Source: Chryseobacterium vrystaatense
GTDB taxonomy: Bacteria > Bacteroidota > Bacteroidia > Flavobacteriales > Weeksellaceae
Assembly: GCF_000737765.1 (NCBI RefSeq)
Contig: NZ_JPRI01000012.1
Coordinates: 186,001-250,000, forward strand
Direction of reading: 5' to 3'
DNA length: 64,000 nucleotides
Positions 35,290 to 46,800 of the stretch are shown here, one piece after another. A program made the position numbers and the translations under genes. The notes under the pieces are model-generated. The model saw only the letters and a program-made list of their open reading frames with translations. It searched no databases and had not been told where the DNA came from. The first letter of the stretch is position 1. Every line of letters starts with the position of its first letter.

Positions 35290-36504
35290 TTAATTAAATA
35301 GTGAAGGTTTTACCCCGTTTTCAAAATCAGCTGTGGAATTATTGGTGTCTTTAAGAATATTTTTGCCTTCCAAAGATTTTCCGATCACTTTTCTGCGTAC
35401 AGCTTTTCCAAAACGGTTGGTGTCTCCGTCAAATGCACTTACAGAGGTCCATCCCATATCCAAAGACGGAGAAGTGACCACCCACTGGAAAGAGTCCTGT
35501 ACACTTAAGTTTACTGCATCTGTGATCCATTCGTTAGGAATCTTAACCGCTATCCCATCCATTGGATATACATCTCCTCCAAACGTAAGGCTGTATTGAT
35601 AGGTATATGAATTCTGGGCAATCAGTGATTCATTTGTCATTCCCTGTGGCATACGGGCTAAAGCATAGGCATAATATCCCTGTGTATGGATCACCATTTT
35701 TTCAAAAACGTTGACCATCTTCGGAACTGCAGGATTGTCGATGTCATCGGAGTCTTCTTTAAAAATCTGGAAATTCGCATGGGAAAGGTTGATCGATAAA
35801 GTATTAAACTCTTTATGGTTGATTGCATCTTCTGCAATAATTATCGATTCTCCCGCCTTTACCGGATAGGTATTTCCTGTTCCCGGAATTCTGATAATGG
35901 CTCCGGCAGATAAAGTACTTCCCATAATGTTAGGCGTATACTCCTGCTTCTCGTTGGTCATAAAAGCAGACTGGATCAGCAGCATACCATCGGCATATAA
36001 AGTCTGATCTGTATTATTGGTGATCTTAAAATACTGGTCTCCGAAATACATTGCACCCTGCGGTGTTTTCGTTCCGGTAAAAAATACTTCCTCCAAAACA
36101 AGGTCGCTGCTTTCCGACTTGACAGCCAGATCAATTGTCTTGCTGGTCTCACTTCCGTTGATGACAACACCGGTCTGTACTCCGCCCACCTTAGCTTCTG
36201 TAAGTTCAGAATTATTTAAATAAACAACAGTCCCTTCGGCGATCATGTGATACGTTCCGGAAGGAAGAACCACCTGCAATGTATTGGTATTTTTAAGTTC
36301 CTGAGTCGTGGTAAATCCGGTGTTCAGTTCTTTGAAACTTACCGTAATATTTTTGTATTCTTTCACCTGAATATCTTCAGGCACTACTTTAAGCTGTAAT
36401 TTCAGTGTAGTCTGTGATTCCGGAGAATCGGAATCTGAAGAGCAGGCCGTAAAACTGACCAGAGCACATAATACGATCAGTGTTCGTAATAATTGTTTTA
36501 ACAT
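35290..36504 (-). CDS. DUF4876 lipoprotein with lamin-tail-like domain
   Basis: A 404-residue lipoprotein (VSFTACSSDS). Residues about 30-130 form a beta-rich N-terminal domain (LKLQLKVVPEDIQVKEY). Residues about 133-250 (VLEEVFFTGTKTPQGAMYF, YFKITNNTDQTLYADGMLL, GAIIRIPGTG) match DUF4876 and have a lamin-tail-domain look. Its place between a TonB receptor and a DUF6850 barrel suggests a surface lipoprotein that presents ligand to the receptor (inference). Confidence 0.8.
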   Translation of the reverse strand: MLKQLLRTLIVLCALVSFTACSSDSDSPESQTTLKLQLKVVPEDIQVKEYKNITVSFKELNTGFTTTQELKNTNTLQVVLPSGTYHMIAEGTVVYLNNSELTEAKVGGVQTGVVINGSETSKTIDLAVKSESSDLVLEEVFFTGTKTPQGAMYFGDQYFKITNNTDQTLYADGMLLIQSAFMTNEKQEYTPNIMGSTLSAGAIIRIPGTGNTYPVKAGESIIIAEDAINHKEFNTLSINLSHANFQIFKEDSDDIDNPAVPKMVNVFEKMVIHTQGYYAYALARMPQGMTNESLIAQNSYTYQYSLTFGGDVYPMDGIAVKIPNEWITDAVNLSVQDSFQWVVTSPSLDMGWTSVSAFDGDTNRFGKAVRRKVIGKSLEGKNILKDTNNSTADFENGVKPSLFN

Positions 36505-36525
36505 AATGTATTGTATTGAATTTGT

Positions 36526-39324
36526 TTATAAATTGAAATTGATCTCCATTCCGAAGTAGGGATCCTGAGCACCTTTTCTGTTGATCGTGACTCCGTTCAC
36601 CGAGTATGGTGCATAATAACTGAAAAGTCTGCTTGCAAACATGGAAACTACAACCGCTTTATTTCTGAAGCTTTTGGTCACTTTCAGGTTAAGGTTCATT
36701 TCCATGGGTCTTTGGTTTGCCCTGTACAGATCATTATTCTGAGCAATTATTAAGCTTTCCAGAATTGTTCCCTGAGCGGTTTCCGGGTTAAATGGAAAAA
36801 TAGTCCCATTCTGATCCACGTAATGACTTGGAACGCCATTCATGGGAGATAATTTCCTCATAGAATACCATGAAAACTGAAAAGATGACGAAAATACAAG
36901 ATCCAGTCTGGGAATATATGTATCCAGCATGAGGTTGGTATTCAGCACTTCATTTACAGAATTTGGTTCCATTCCTTCATATAATCCCAGATAAGGATAA
37001 GGTTTGCCGTTGATCAGCAGATCTCTTCCTCTGTAAACCGGCATACTGTTTCCATATTTCGTTCTGAACCAGGCTCCGTTCAGTGTGAAACGCGTATTGA
37101 TCACCGGGAGACGATTGGATGAATACTGAAATTCTACCCCTTCTTTATCGATCCTGCTGCCATTGCGTTGGATTGTATAGATGAAATTTTCATTTAATGT
37201 CTGATAAGGAAGTGTACTGACATCCGGCGGTGCCGTCATTCCATCATGATTAAGTCCGGATGTGTCGTATTTTTTGTATTGATATCCTGCATACTGGTTC
37301 ATTGAGCGGAACGCGTTATCCATATTTTCCTTAAAAACAGTTACCGATAACTGATGCAGTCCTACACTGAAATCCAGCCGCGCTTCAAATTTTTCATTGA
37401 GGGCAGGTTCTATTTCCGGATTCTGGGGATTATAAATCATCGTTTTATAATTTACCCTTCTGTAATTGGGATTGTTGTGGAAATAGTTCAGCTGCTGAAC
37501 ATCTTTGTAAACCAGCTCCGGATATAACAGATTGAGATCCGGGAAGAGACTTTGCCTTCCATACCCCAATGTTATTGCGAGTTGGGATTTTTTGTTCATG
37601 ATCTCAAATGAAGGAAGTTCCCATTGAAGATTGGCCCTGGGATCAGCGTATATCTTCCCGTTCATTTTGAAATTGGAAGGCAGATTCATCATTGAATTCC
37701 CTCTTATTCCCAGTGCCAGCATCAGCTTATTGTCACCTAAATCTACCGTACTGATGGATTCCAGAAATAATGCTGCCGTAGTATAAGCCGGAACATCACG
37801 GTATGCACGTGGTCTGAATGTAGATTTAGGATCTATGGGCCGGTACACATCAAACTGCTGTCCCCCGCCCCAGTTTTTACCCAGCTGCCAGTCGAAACCA
37901 GCGTTGAATTCATTTTTTAATCCTTTATAATAAAGCTGAAAGTTGCTGACCGTTTTAACGAATACATCAAGAGGCTTACCATCTACCTGATAATCGGAGA
38001 TGTACTGCGCTTGCGGATAATAGCCGTCATATTCCCCTTCAGTTCCGGACAAAGGGAAAGCCGTTGCGTTTTCCAGCTGAATAAATTTAGTCTGTTTTAT
38101 TTTGTCAAACCTCTGATTCACTGTTGCCTGAACTTCTGTAGAACGGTAAAACGAAGGTTCATTTTTAGTGTAAGTCAACGTATTGGAGAGGCTCAATAAA
38201 TGGTTATTGACCTCATAAGAATTCATCGCAGAAAGATCTACGTCCGGATCGGATTTTGAACCGTCCAGAGAACCTGTATAACTCAGATGAGACTGCCATT
38301 TGAAAGTTCCTTTATCATATTTTTTATCCCTGGCAACGGCAAGATTCGCTGTAATTCTCTTGTAATTTTCCAGCCGGTCTCTCGGATCTGATTTCGCATC
38401 CAGATAGTCGATTCCGGTATTGATTTTCAGATCACCTTCTTTATTTTCAAAACCTTTGGTTACTGCAAAAAGTTTGCTGTAACCATCCGCTTTAAATCTA
38501 GCTTTCCATCTTGAATATCCTGATTTATTCGTGATCTTCACAACTCCTGAAGTCAGGTTTCCATATACTACAGAAGGGATTCCGCGCAATATTTCGACAC
38601 TTTCGATCTGATCTGTAGAAATACTTCTCATATCAACTCCGCTTGTGATATTCAGTCTTCTTTTCAGCCCGTTATTGGTTTTATCTAAAAAATCGTAGGT
38701 ATACTGAAGATTCGCTCCGGAATTCAAAGGAGCCCCGTCTACCAGAAAGGTTGTTCCCATGGATGATGTGTTGTACTCACTTCCCGGGTTTCCGGTTTCA
38801 CGGAGATGGATCTTATTAACCTGGTTCAAAACCGGGTCGCCCGATCTTCTTCCCGGAAGGAGTTCCAGAAGATCGGTAAAGCTCGAAGGCTGCAGGTGCT
38901 GCATGGCACGCTGACTGATTATGGATGACGAAGTAAGGCCCTTACCTTCTTTAGCCGTAATCACCACTTCCTCAATGCTGTTGATCTTTTCTTTGAGATA
39001 AAGCGTGACTGTTTCAGCTTTTGTGACCACTATTCTATTGGAATATCCAAGCTGATGATCTTTCCGGATTTCGATTTTATAGCTGCCCGGAATAACCTGT
39101 ATTACGGCTAAACCTTTATCATTTGTAAAAATTCGGTATTGATTTTCATCCGACTGCATTTGTATTTCCGAACCCTGAACAGATTCAAAAGTATGGCCTT
39201 TTACATCAAAAGTAATCGTAACACTTCTGTCCTGTGATTGTAATGCAGCAGCTGTAAAAAAGAAGAAAAGAACACTAAAGAATTGGAATTTAAAAGGGAG
39301 TTTTGGATCATTATGTAGCATCAA
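36526..39324 (-). CDS. TonB-dependent receptor with carboxypeptidase-like N-terminal domain
   Basis: A 932-residue outer-membrane receptor. After the signal (FFFTAAALQSQ), residues about 33-110 form a carboxypeptidase regulatory-like domain. The plug starts at INSIEEVVITAKEG and includes SVEILRGIPSVVYGNLTSG. The rest is a beta-barrel. It heads a cluster with DUF4876, DUF6850 and a di-heme peroxidase; iron, heme or another metal complex is the likely ligand rather than a glycan, because no SusD partner is present (inference). Confidence 0.9.
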   Translation of the reverse strand: MMLHNDPKLPFKFQFFSVLFFFFTAAALQSQDRSVTITFDVKGHTFESVQGSEIQMQSDENQYRIFTNDKGLAVIQVIPGSYKIEIRKDHQLGYSNRIVVTKAETVTLYLKEKINSIEEVVITAKEGKGLTSSSIISQRAMQHLQPSSFTDLLELLPGRRSGDPVLNQVNKIHLRETGNPGSEYNTSSMGTTFLVDGAPLNSGANLQYTYDFLDKTNNGLKRRLNITSGVDMRSISTDQIESVEILRGIPSVVYGNLTSGVVKITNKSGYSRWKARFKADGYSKLFAVTKGFENKEGDLKINTGIDYLDAKSDPRDRLENYKRITANLAVARDKKYDKGTFKWQSHLSYTGSLDGSKSDPDVDLSAMNSYEVNNHLLSLSNTLTYTKNEPSFYRSTEVQATVNQRFDKIKQTKFIQLENATAFPLSGTEGEYDGYYPQAQYISDYQVDGKPLDVFVKTVSNFQLYYKGLKNEFNAGFDWQLGKNWGGGQQFDVYRPIDPKSTFRPRAYRDVPAYTTAALFLESISTVDLGDNKLMLALGIRGNSMMNLPSNFKMNGKIYADPRANLQWELPSFEIMNKKSQLAITLGYGRQSLFPDLNLLYPELVYKDVQQLNYFHNNPNYRRVNYKTMIYNPQNPEIEPALNEKFEARLDFSVGLHQLSVTVFKENMDNAFRSMNQYAGYQYKKYDTSGLNHDGMTAPPDVSTLPYQTLNENFIYTIQRNGSRIDKEGVEFQYSSNRLPVINTRFTLNGAWFRTKYGNSMPVYRGRDLLINGKPYPYLGLYEGMEPNSVNEVLNTNLMLDTYIPRLDLVFSSSFQFSWYSMRKLSPMNGVPSHYVDQNGTIFPFNPETAQGTILESLIIAQNNDLYRANQRPMEMNLNLKVTKSFRNKAVVVSMFASRLFSYYAPYSVNGVTINRKGAQDPYFGMEINFNL

Positions 39325-39339
39325 GCATTATTCTTTCGG

Positions 39340-39347
39340 CAAAGTTA
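39340..39347 (-). promoter_or_regulatory. -7 box of the TonB-receptor cluster
   Basis: On the minus strand this reads TAACTTTG, a perfect TAnnTTTG, 15 bp before the TonB-receptor start codon. No clear -33 element. Confidence 0.35.
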
Positions 39348-39528
39348 GGAGCCTGAAAACAGGTTTGCTAATTTTATTTAGAATAATTTAAAATAGTTGA
39401 TAAAAATCATTTTTACCTATAGTCAAAAAGTGAATTATTTTATCCGGAAAGCGATCAAAAGTCAAAGATTCCAGCCTTGACTTTTGGTTCATTATGTTTC
39501 AGGACAAAAGAACATTTCAACATATCAA

Positions 39529-40671
39529 CTATATTGAAGAATTCCCGTCAAGCTTCATTTTATTAATAAGAGGATTGGCATACATCTCTAAGAAAAATTC
39601 TTTTGAAACAGCATCGGATGGATCAATACGCATATCAAGTCTGCGGACAAACAGCTGTTTTTCCTGCTCTGTATATTGAGAAGCGTAAATACCGGTATCA
39701 TGAAGCAGATCATAGGCTATATACTTGGTTGGCCAAAGCTTATAGTTCTGTATGATGGAATCATCAATGATCTGGGCAATTGCCTGTAGCTGCTTATTTT
39801 TGTTTTCTATTTTTGCAGCGACATCATCCAGTTCTGTATCAAGTACTTTCCCGGCATGCAGGTGAATGCGTTTCTTTTGCCCCAACACTCCACTGAGCAT
39901 GGTCATAAAGTCCTCGTCCTTCCCTTTTATATATTCTTCATCTCTGTGTTTGGCCAGAAGCTGAGGCATCTTTAAGGAATCGGTAGGATCATATTCATAA
40001 GAGATGGATATCGGAACGATCTTTAATGTTTTAAAATAATCCGTCAGTGAAAGATCTCCTGCAGCCATCGCAAGCATCTTTAAAACGCCCTGCTGAGTGG
40101 CATCATTTCCGTCTTTTGTACGGCCTTCACGCTGAGCAATCCAAACAGAACGCTTCTCATGGTGTAAAAGCTGCTCAATGTATTCGGACATGGTCTGAGA
40201 ACTTTTCAGCTGTTCACGGATCGGCAGACCTCTCTGTACTAAAAAGTTACGGTTTAGCTTGGCCAGTACATGCAAAAATGATTTCTGAACCAGATTATCT
40301 CCGATCGCTGAAGACGTCATAATAAACTCTTTTTCCAGAAGCACCAGGTTCAGGAGTGAAGTATCCAGGACTATATCTCTGTGATTGGAAACGAAAAGAT
40401 AGGGCGTGTTCTTATCGAGGTGGTCAAATCCTGAGGTGGTCAAACCTTCAGAACTCTTCGCAAGAATCTGACGGATGGTATAGGCAATAAATTGGTGCTG
40501 AAATTCACTTATTGAATGAATATTTTTAAACTGTTCCCTCCAGACCTGCTTATCCACATCAGGAAAAGTAAAGCTCATCAGTGCTTTCATCATAGGATCA
40601 CGGGCTATTCCACGTAATGCTTCATTCACTTCATGATCATAAAAAGGCCTGATTTCATCGAACTTCGACAT
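39529..40671 (-). CDS. PlsC-like glycerophospholipid acyltransferase
   Basis: Start chosen at 40671 (MSKFDEIRPF); an upstream ATG at 40710 gives a poor 13-residue extension. The ~380-residue protein has an acyltransferase core: FVSNHRDIVLDTSL (the catalytic His and Asp region) and REGRTKDGNDATQQGV. Such enzymes transfer acyl chains to lysophosphatidate or other glycerolipids. No membrane segment is obvious. It is monocistronic between the TonB cluster and the A2M region. Confidence 0.8.
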   Translation of the reverse strand: MSKFDEIRPFYDHEVNEALRGIARDPMMKALMSFTFPDVDKQVWREQFKNIHSISEFQHQFIAYTIRQILAKSSEGLTTSGFDHLDKNTPYLFVSNHRDIVLDTSLLNLVLLEKEFIMTSSAIGDNLVQKSFLHVLAKLNRNFLVQRGLPIREQLKSSQTMSEYIEQLLHHEKRSVWIAQREGRTKDGNDATQQGVLKMLAMAAGDLSLTDYFKTLKIVPISISYEYDPTDSLKMPQLLAKHRDEEYIKGKDEDFMTMLSGVLGQKKRIHLHAGKVLDTELDDVAAKIENKNKQLQAIAQIIDDSIIQNYKLWPTKYIAYDLLHDTGIYASQYTEQEKQLFVRRLDMRIDPSDAVSKEFFLEMYANPLINKMKLDGNSSI

Positions 40672-41034
40672 GCAATTATTTAAAATTAATACTATTTTGC
40701 AAAAGAACAAAAATTTATTGAGGGTACCCTACAATGTGTGTTAAAGTATTATGATTTACGTTGAAGTTTATCATTACAAGTTTTTGTCTATTCAGGATTA
40801 AGCAAGCGGCATCCCTGCATTACCTATACCTTATTCCACTTAAGTAGTATGATCCTCTGTGATTTTACAACTTAAATTTCCTCATAATGTAAAAACAGCT
40901 GTAGATAAAACATATACTTTCTTTAGCCTCTGATGCCATTACAACATCCGATATTCTTCATTTTAAAGAGAAAATAAAATTTCAAATTCTGTTTCTACTA
41001 TTTTTTGTACTTTCTCCAACCAATAAATCCTACA
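40672..41034. other. 363-bp intergenic region
   Basis: The divergent spacer between the acyltransferase gene and the A2M-region operon. It is AT-rich; I see no gene, repeat or convincing promoter. Confidence 0.5.
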
Positions 41035-42432
41035 ATGATGAAAACTATAATTACTTTTTTTCTTCTGTTATTTGCCGCGCAATCTGTGCTTTCACAGGTT
41101 GACAAAATTGCAAAAGAAGTCGAAAGTATTGTTCTTCTAAGAAGCCAGAATGATGACCATAAAAATCATATCAAAAACTTTTTTGAACATTACAATCAGG
41201 CGAAACCAATCGGGTCAGAAGATCTGATCAGGGATTACACAGGAATTTGTATTGAAACCTTTCCGGAAAAGAAATCTCTGCTTTTTCCGGCAAAATATTC
41301 TGTGGACTTTCCTTCTGAAGACAGCAGGACTTCCTATTTCAACCTGAATCCGGTAGAAACATCAATTTCCAAAAACGAAAACAGCAGTGAATACCTGAAA
41401 CTGTTTCTTGAAAATTCCTCAAAAGTTTCTAAAACCGATTACTTTCTCTCACTGAAATATGTGGACTCGGATAAAAAAGGAAAAGCAGAAAGAATGGATA
41501 ATCAGCTGGTCATAGCCGATGATGACTTTTTATCTTTCCTCAAAATAAAAGATCAGAAGATTTATGGGATCAGCTTTAGTCTCACGGCATTGAAATCTAA
41601 AAATCTTACAGAATCAGAAATCCGACTGTATATTTTTGATCAGAATCTTATTTCTGCTGATGATTATATGATGATCCAATTAGAAAACAGCCGGAAGAAA
41701 AAATATAATAAAACTAAGGTACAACGGGAAACTTATCCCCTTTATCATGATTACAGGGTAGATGAGCTCAGAACCGCTTTAAGAGATTTAATTGGTGACG
41801 CACCCTACAGTTCCGACCAGATATTGATTAAATATGTCTCTAATCTGAAAAACAAACTGGAACGTACAAACATCGCGGGTTATGCAGAAGAGCTCAGTTA
41901 TTTTGCGGCTCTGAAAATCGATAAGAAATACAAAGAAGGTAACGAGGAAGCAATAGTCAATATCAATCATACCGCGCTGCATTCTCTTGCAGATATATCA
42001 ATCGGAAAAAAAGAATATCAACAGGCAGAAAAGTATTTACTCAAAGCACTTACAGAATTCCCCTTATACAGTTTAAGCGGTACTACGTCAGAAAAAGATG
42101 CCAACAGAATTGAATACGATCTGGCAAAAGTCTATCAAAAACTGGAACGGAAGGATGAAGCATACGGTTATCTTCTCGCGCTGATTAATTCTCAATGGTA
42201 TTATTCTTCTGCCGAAAAGGAAATTACTGCTTTATTGGGAAATGATGATAAAAACACACTGAAAAAGGATATTGATAAAGCTTTAAAAACCTTTAACGTT
42301 CGCCCAAACTATTTTCAGGAATTTACATTCAGAGGGAAAAAAATTGTCTTTTGGAACGGGCTTCCGCTGGATAAGAAATCTTTTTCAGAGAATATCACAG
42401 AAACTGAATTCTACAAATCCCTGAAGTCTTAG
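41035..42432 (+). CDS. Secreted TPR-like protein upstream of the A2M gene
   Basis: Start chosen at 41035 (MMKTIITFFLLLF with signal ending SVLSQ); the ATG at 41005 adds ten poor residues. The mature part has no recognised enzymatic domain. Residues 310-400 (HSLADISIGKKEYQQAEKYL, LAKVYQKLERKDEAYGYL) are TPR-like helical repeats. It leads a run of three plus-strand genes that ends in the alpha-2-macroglobulin gene, spaced 80 and 26 bp, and may assist it. Confidence 0.65.
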   Translation: MMKTIITFFLLLFAAQSVLSQVDKIAKEVESIVLLRSQNDDHKNHIKNFFEHYNQAKPIGSEDLIRDYTGICIETFPEKKSLLFPAKYSVDFPSEDSRTSYFNLNPVETSISKNENSSEYLKLFLENSSKVSKTDYFLSLKYVDSDKKGKAERMDNQLVIADDDFLSFLKIKDQKIYGISFSLTALKSKNLTESEIRLYIFDQNLISADDYMMIQLENSRKKKYNKTKVQRETYPLYHDYRVDELRTALRDLIGDAPYSSDQILIKYVSNLKNKLERTNIAGYAEELSYFAALKIDKKYKEGNEEAIVNINHTALHSLADISIGKKEYQQAEKYLLKALTEFPLYSLSGTTSEKDANRIEYDLAKVYQKLERKDEAYGYLLALINSQWYYSSAEKEITALLGNDDKNTLKKDIDKALKTFNVRPNYFQEFTFRGKKIVFWNGLPLDKKSFSENITETEFYKSLKS

Positions 42433-42512
42433 GTTTGAATACCATCAGAAAAATTTTCAAATGATCTACAGTTTCTGATAAAATCAGTTAATTTTAAGCA
42501 TACTAAAAAACG

Positions 42513-43853
42513 ATGAAAAAACGCTATCTACTATTCTTTCTGTTTTATTTCCCTGTTTATTTTTCGGCTCAGACGAAAACCGTTTATTTTGATAAGAACT
42601 GGAAGGAAACAGGGAAGTCCAACGCCTTTTATTACCGTCCGTTTCCCTTACCGAAATACGGCAGTTTGGAACTGCTCCGGGATTATTATATCCAGGGAAA
42701 TGTCATTCAGATGCAGGGCTATATTGCACAGCAAGACACTAATAATTATATAGGTGAGGTGTTTTGGTACGATCAGAAAGGAAGAAATACTTCCAGCTCT
42801 TCTTACCTCAACAAAACCAAACAGAAGAAACTGACCTATTATTTTGATGACGGCACAACCTGGAAAACCGTGGAATATGGTGACAGTCTAAAGTCCGGGA
42901 AAACTATTGAATATAAAACCGATGGAAGTATTCTTGGTGAAGCTATTTATAAAAATGGGTATCTTGAATCAGGAACGGTAGGAAACACCTCTTCCAATGA
43001 TGATCCTTACCGGTATAATACCAAAACAAAATCTCAGGAAAGGATCAGTCTTCCGAAAAGAGAAGCGAAAAACACAGAATATAAGAGGATCTACTACTGG
43101 AAGAAGAACCTGAAAACAGCGGCAGAATTTACGTATCAAAATGATAAGCTCATTTTGGAAAAGAATTTTGATGAAAATGGAAATCTTATTCAGCAGCTGG
43201 ACAGTACTTCCTATTTCTACCCTGAAGAACAGGACGAGCTGAAAAATGGAAAAATATTCCACTATGACACCCAAAGGAGCGGTATTGCAGAAGCTCCATC
43301 CTATATTGAATACAAAAGCTTTCCCTTTTCAGAAGTGCCTGTAGAGAATGCAAGTCATATCATTCTTTATCGCGGTACGGTCCATTTTTTAGAGAAACAC
43401 CCGACAGATCCTCTTTACAGGGAAACAGAATATAAGTTTTTTAATGATAAAAAGGAGAAATTAGTAAGGCTGCGAAGAGACTTCCAAAATGAAAGTGCAT
43501 GGAAATCTTTAGATCTATATCAGGATTCTGAAACCACCCTTATTCCGGTTTCAGACATTGAGGCTTTGTCTAAAGAAATCGTCTTTCAGAAGTTTTCCAA
43601 AAAGAAATGGACCAATATTTATCTGAAAAACAAAGCCATTTCAGAGCAGTTGTATTGTTCATCTCCTGATTTTATGGGAAAAACAATACACTATAAGTCT
43701 TCAGGTAAGACAGAAACCCATCAGGAGGAATCTGCTCTTATTTACATCAGTCCGGTTCCAGGAAAATATATGATCCTTCGGGAAAATGGCGGTTTTTTTA
43801 TTCCAAAAAAATCCGGAGACCTTGTTCAAATTCCAAACTATGTTCAGGAATAG
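42513..43853 (+). CDS. Secreted MORN/YwqK-like protein
   Basis: A 446-residue exported protein (signal ending YFSAQ). It has repeated short strands of the type GEVFWYDQKGRNTSS, LTYYFDDGTTWKTVEYGD and GKTIEYKTDGSILGEAIY, as in MORN-like antitoxin/YwqK-type proteins. The C-terminal third is different (EVPVENASHIILYRGTVHFL). It precedes the alpha-2-macroglobulin gene by 26 bp. Function unknown. Confidence 0.65.
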   Translation: MKKRYLLFFLFYFPVYFSAQTKTVYFDKNWKETGKSNAFYYRPFPLPKYGSLELLRDYYIQGNVIQMQGYIAQQDTNNYIGEVFWYDQKGRNTSSSSYLNKTKQKKLTYYFDDGTTWKTVEYGDSLKSGKTIEYKTDGSILGEAIYKNGYLESGTVGNTSSNDDPYRYNTKTKSQERISLPKREAKNTEYKRIYYWKKNLKTAAEFTYQNDKLILEKNFDENGNLIQQLDSTSYFYPEEQDELKNGKIFHYDTQRSGIAEAPSYIEYKSFPFSEVPVENASHIILYRGTVHFLEKHPTDPLYRETEYKFFNDKKEKLVRLRRDFQNESAWKSLDLYQDSETTLIPVSDIEALSKEIVFQKFSKKKWTNIYLKNKAISEQLYCSSPDFMGKTIHYKSSGKTETHQEESALIYISPVPGKYMILRENGGFFIPKKSGDLVQIPNYVQE

Positions 43854-43879
43854 CCATCCATTGTAAAAACTCAATTGCC

Positions 43880-46800
43880 ATGAAATTTTCATTCAAAATA
43901 CTTTATGCCCTTTCCTTCTGTATTTCAGGATTCATGATTTCCCAGATTCCTGTTCTGAAACCTGCAGAATCTTTAAAACCACGCTTAAAAGAAAAGATTC
44001 CCCCAACTCCCAAAATGACTTTCAGAGATTCTATTCAACAGGAAGTTTTGCGGGTCATGATAGACTCTTATGATTGGGATGAAGACCCTACAGATCCTGA
44101 AGATGACCTCATTCTGGTTCTCCGAAAAAAAATAACGGAATCAAAAGGATTACGCAAAACACTGTATCAATATTATCTTGCGAGTATGTACGCTTCCTAC
44201 ATCAGCGAATACACTGCAAGAATCAGAAAAAAAGATATTACCCCTCTTAAAAATCTCCCTGAGGACTATAAAACCTGGGCTGTGAATGATTTTTACAGAG
44301 AAGCCAACCAGCTTTACGGCCAGTCACTTTCCGATCGGCAGAATCTGCAGAACGAAAAAACGGAACTTTGGACTGACCTGGTGGAGGACGTGGAGTTTAC
44401 AAAGTATAAACCTACCCTGTATGACCTTGTGAGCACCTCGTATCTGCAGTTTTTGGAGCGGCTGCCATTTGATTATGACGCAGCTGTTACGCAGAAAATA
44501 AAGGATCTCAAAAATGATATGATGCAGTTTCATGCTTATGACACAGATAAAACAGCCCTTATTTATCTTAAAAGTACACAGATTGAAGGAAGCGCAAAAA
44601 AACAGTCGGAGGAGCTGGAAGCATTGGCAGACGCTTTTCCGAAAGAACCGTTTTCCGCTTATCTTCTATTTCAGGCTGCAGATCTAGCCAGGCAGGAAAA
44701 ATCAGAACACAATTTTTTAAATGCTCATCAACTCTGCCAAAAGGCCATTGATCATATTCCCCAATCACATTGGAGCACTCACTGTCAAAAAATGATCAAT
44801 GAGCTGAATACTGATCTGCTGAGTGTTGAAATTCCTGACAGAAATCTTCCCGGTGAGTATATTCCGATGAAGACCATTCATAAAAATATGGATGAAATAC
44901 AATTAACGCTAAGTAAAAGATCAGGCATAATAGACTTTGATAAAGAGCCTGTCTGGGATAAGTATGACGTTGAAGAAAAACTGATTGAGCATACTAATAA
45001 TGAATTGGAAGAACAGAACTTTCGCACGGAAGTATTTTCACTGAAAAAATCTGATGAGTACAAACCTTATCAGACGCTGCTGGCCCTCCAACCTTTGGAG
45101 GAAGGACTGTACAGTCTTAAAGTTTCGTCCAAAAATGATGATGATTCTAAGATATTTGCAGTCTCGGATCTTTTTTACGTGAAGAGATTTGAAGATGATG
45201 CACAGGTAACCTTTCAGGCGATCAACTCCAAAACAGGAAAAAGCATTACTAATACCGGTTACATTATGTATCAGAATATCAATGAATATGAGGATAAACA
45301 TAATGGAAAACGGGATAATAAAATCATCAGAACAGGAATTGGAACGACCGATCAGTCGGGAATGTTTTCGTTGCCAAAATCTAAAAACCGGGATTACGAT
45401 GAAAGCATTATCTATTTTCCTCAACTGAAAAAATATTTTGTGATCGATCAAAATTACAATGAAATAAAAGATCGCAAAGGTGATAATGAGATCTCTGAAG
45501 AGCCTATTCTTAAGAACTTTATCATTTTTACAGACCGGGCTATCTACCGTCCCGGACAGAAAGTATTCTACAAAGGAATTCTTAAACAGGAGTATTACGG
45601 GAAAACAAAAATTCTTCCCAGGCAAAAAGTAGTGGTAAGGCTGATCAATGCTGTTTCTCAGGACGTTTCCAAAGCAGAAGCAGTAACCAACGAGTTTGGA
45701 AGTATTACAGGAACATTTACCCTTCCTACGGACGGATTTACAGGAGATTATTCGATTATCATGGAATCTGATCTGGGAGAAATCCTCGAAAAGAAGGAAT
45801 ATCCTAAGGCAAGTGGATTCCGATCTTTCAAAGTTGAAGAATATAAAAGACCTAAGTTTCGGGTCATCATTGATCCGGTAAAAGAAGCGCTTACATTGGG
45901 ACAAAATGTCAATGTCCAGGCAAAAGCTGAGGCTTTTTCGGGAGCCAGTATTTCGGGGGCAGCAGTAAAATATGAAGTCAAAAGAAAGAGGATTTATTTC
46001 TGGAGATATTACGATGAGGAAGATCAGTACTCCCCTAACGAAAGCAACAGTGAAACAGAAGTCGCGCATGGAGAAACTACAACAGACAGCAACGGTCAGT
46101 TCAGTATTTCATTCAATGCAGAAGCGGCCGAACAGTCTAAAGGAAACAGAAGAAGTTATCAGTATTTTATTACAGCATATGTAACGGACATTAACGGAGA
46201 ATCTCAAAGCAGTCAGTCTGTCGTTACTGTGGGTGATCTTAAAGCCCAAATCACTATTGAAAGTGCTGCAAGTATGCTCCAGAAAGACTGGACATCTCTG
46301 AAGATCAATGCCAGTAACCTCAATAATCAGAAAATTGAAGCCAAAGGAAATCTTACCATTACCCAACTGATTGGAGAAAATAAAATTCTCCTTCCGAAAT
46401 TAAACAGTTTCTCCGTACATAGAGGATATAGCAGAGATGACAGAACAAACATTGTACCCTACCAATATTACGATAAAGAAGTTTTTGACAGCTATTTTCC
46501 ATACATCAGTTATAACCTGAAAAGCAATCGTGAAAAACAGGAAAAAGGAAAAATTGTTTATTCGAAACCTTTCAATACTTCAGAAACAGAAGATATTATG
46601 CTCAACAAAAATCCGGAACCCGGAAAATATCTGGTAGAAGCGGAATCTGTTATCGATCGTGATACCATCAAAACCTTTAAAGTTATTGAGGTTCTTGACA
46701 ATATTACGTTCAGAGACCAAACTCCTGTTTATTTCAGAGTACAGATGGACAAAGCCTCTTATAGAGTGGGCGAAAAAGCTACGGTGACCTTTTATTCTGA

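Noticed and set aside
45038..46069. A 343-residue minus-strand ORF inside the A2M gene
   Set aside because: It is antisense to a clear 2037-residue gene and has no recognisable domain or start signal.
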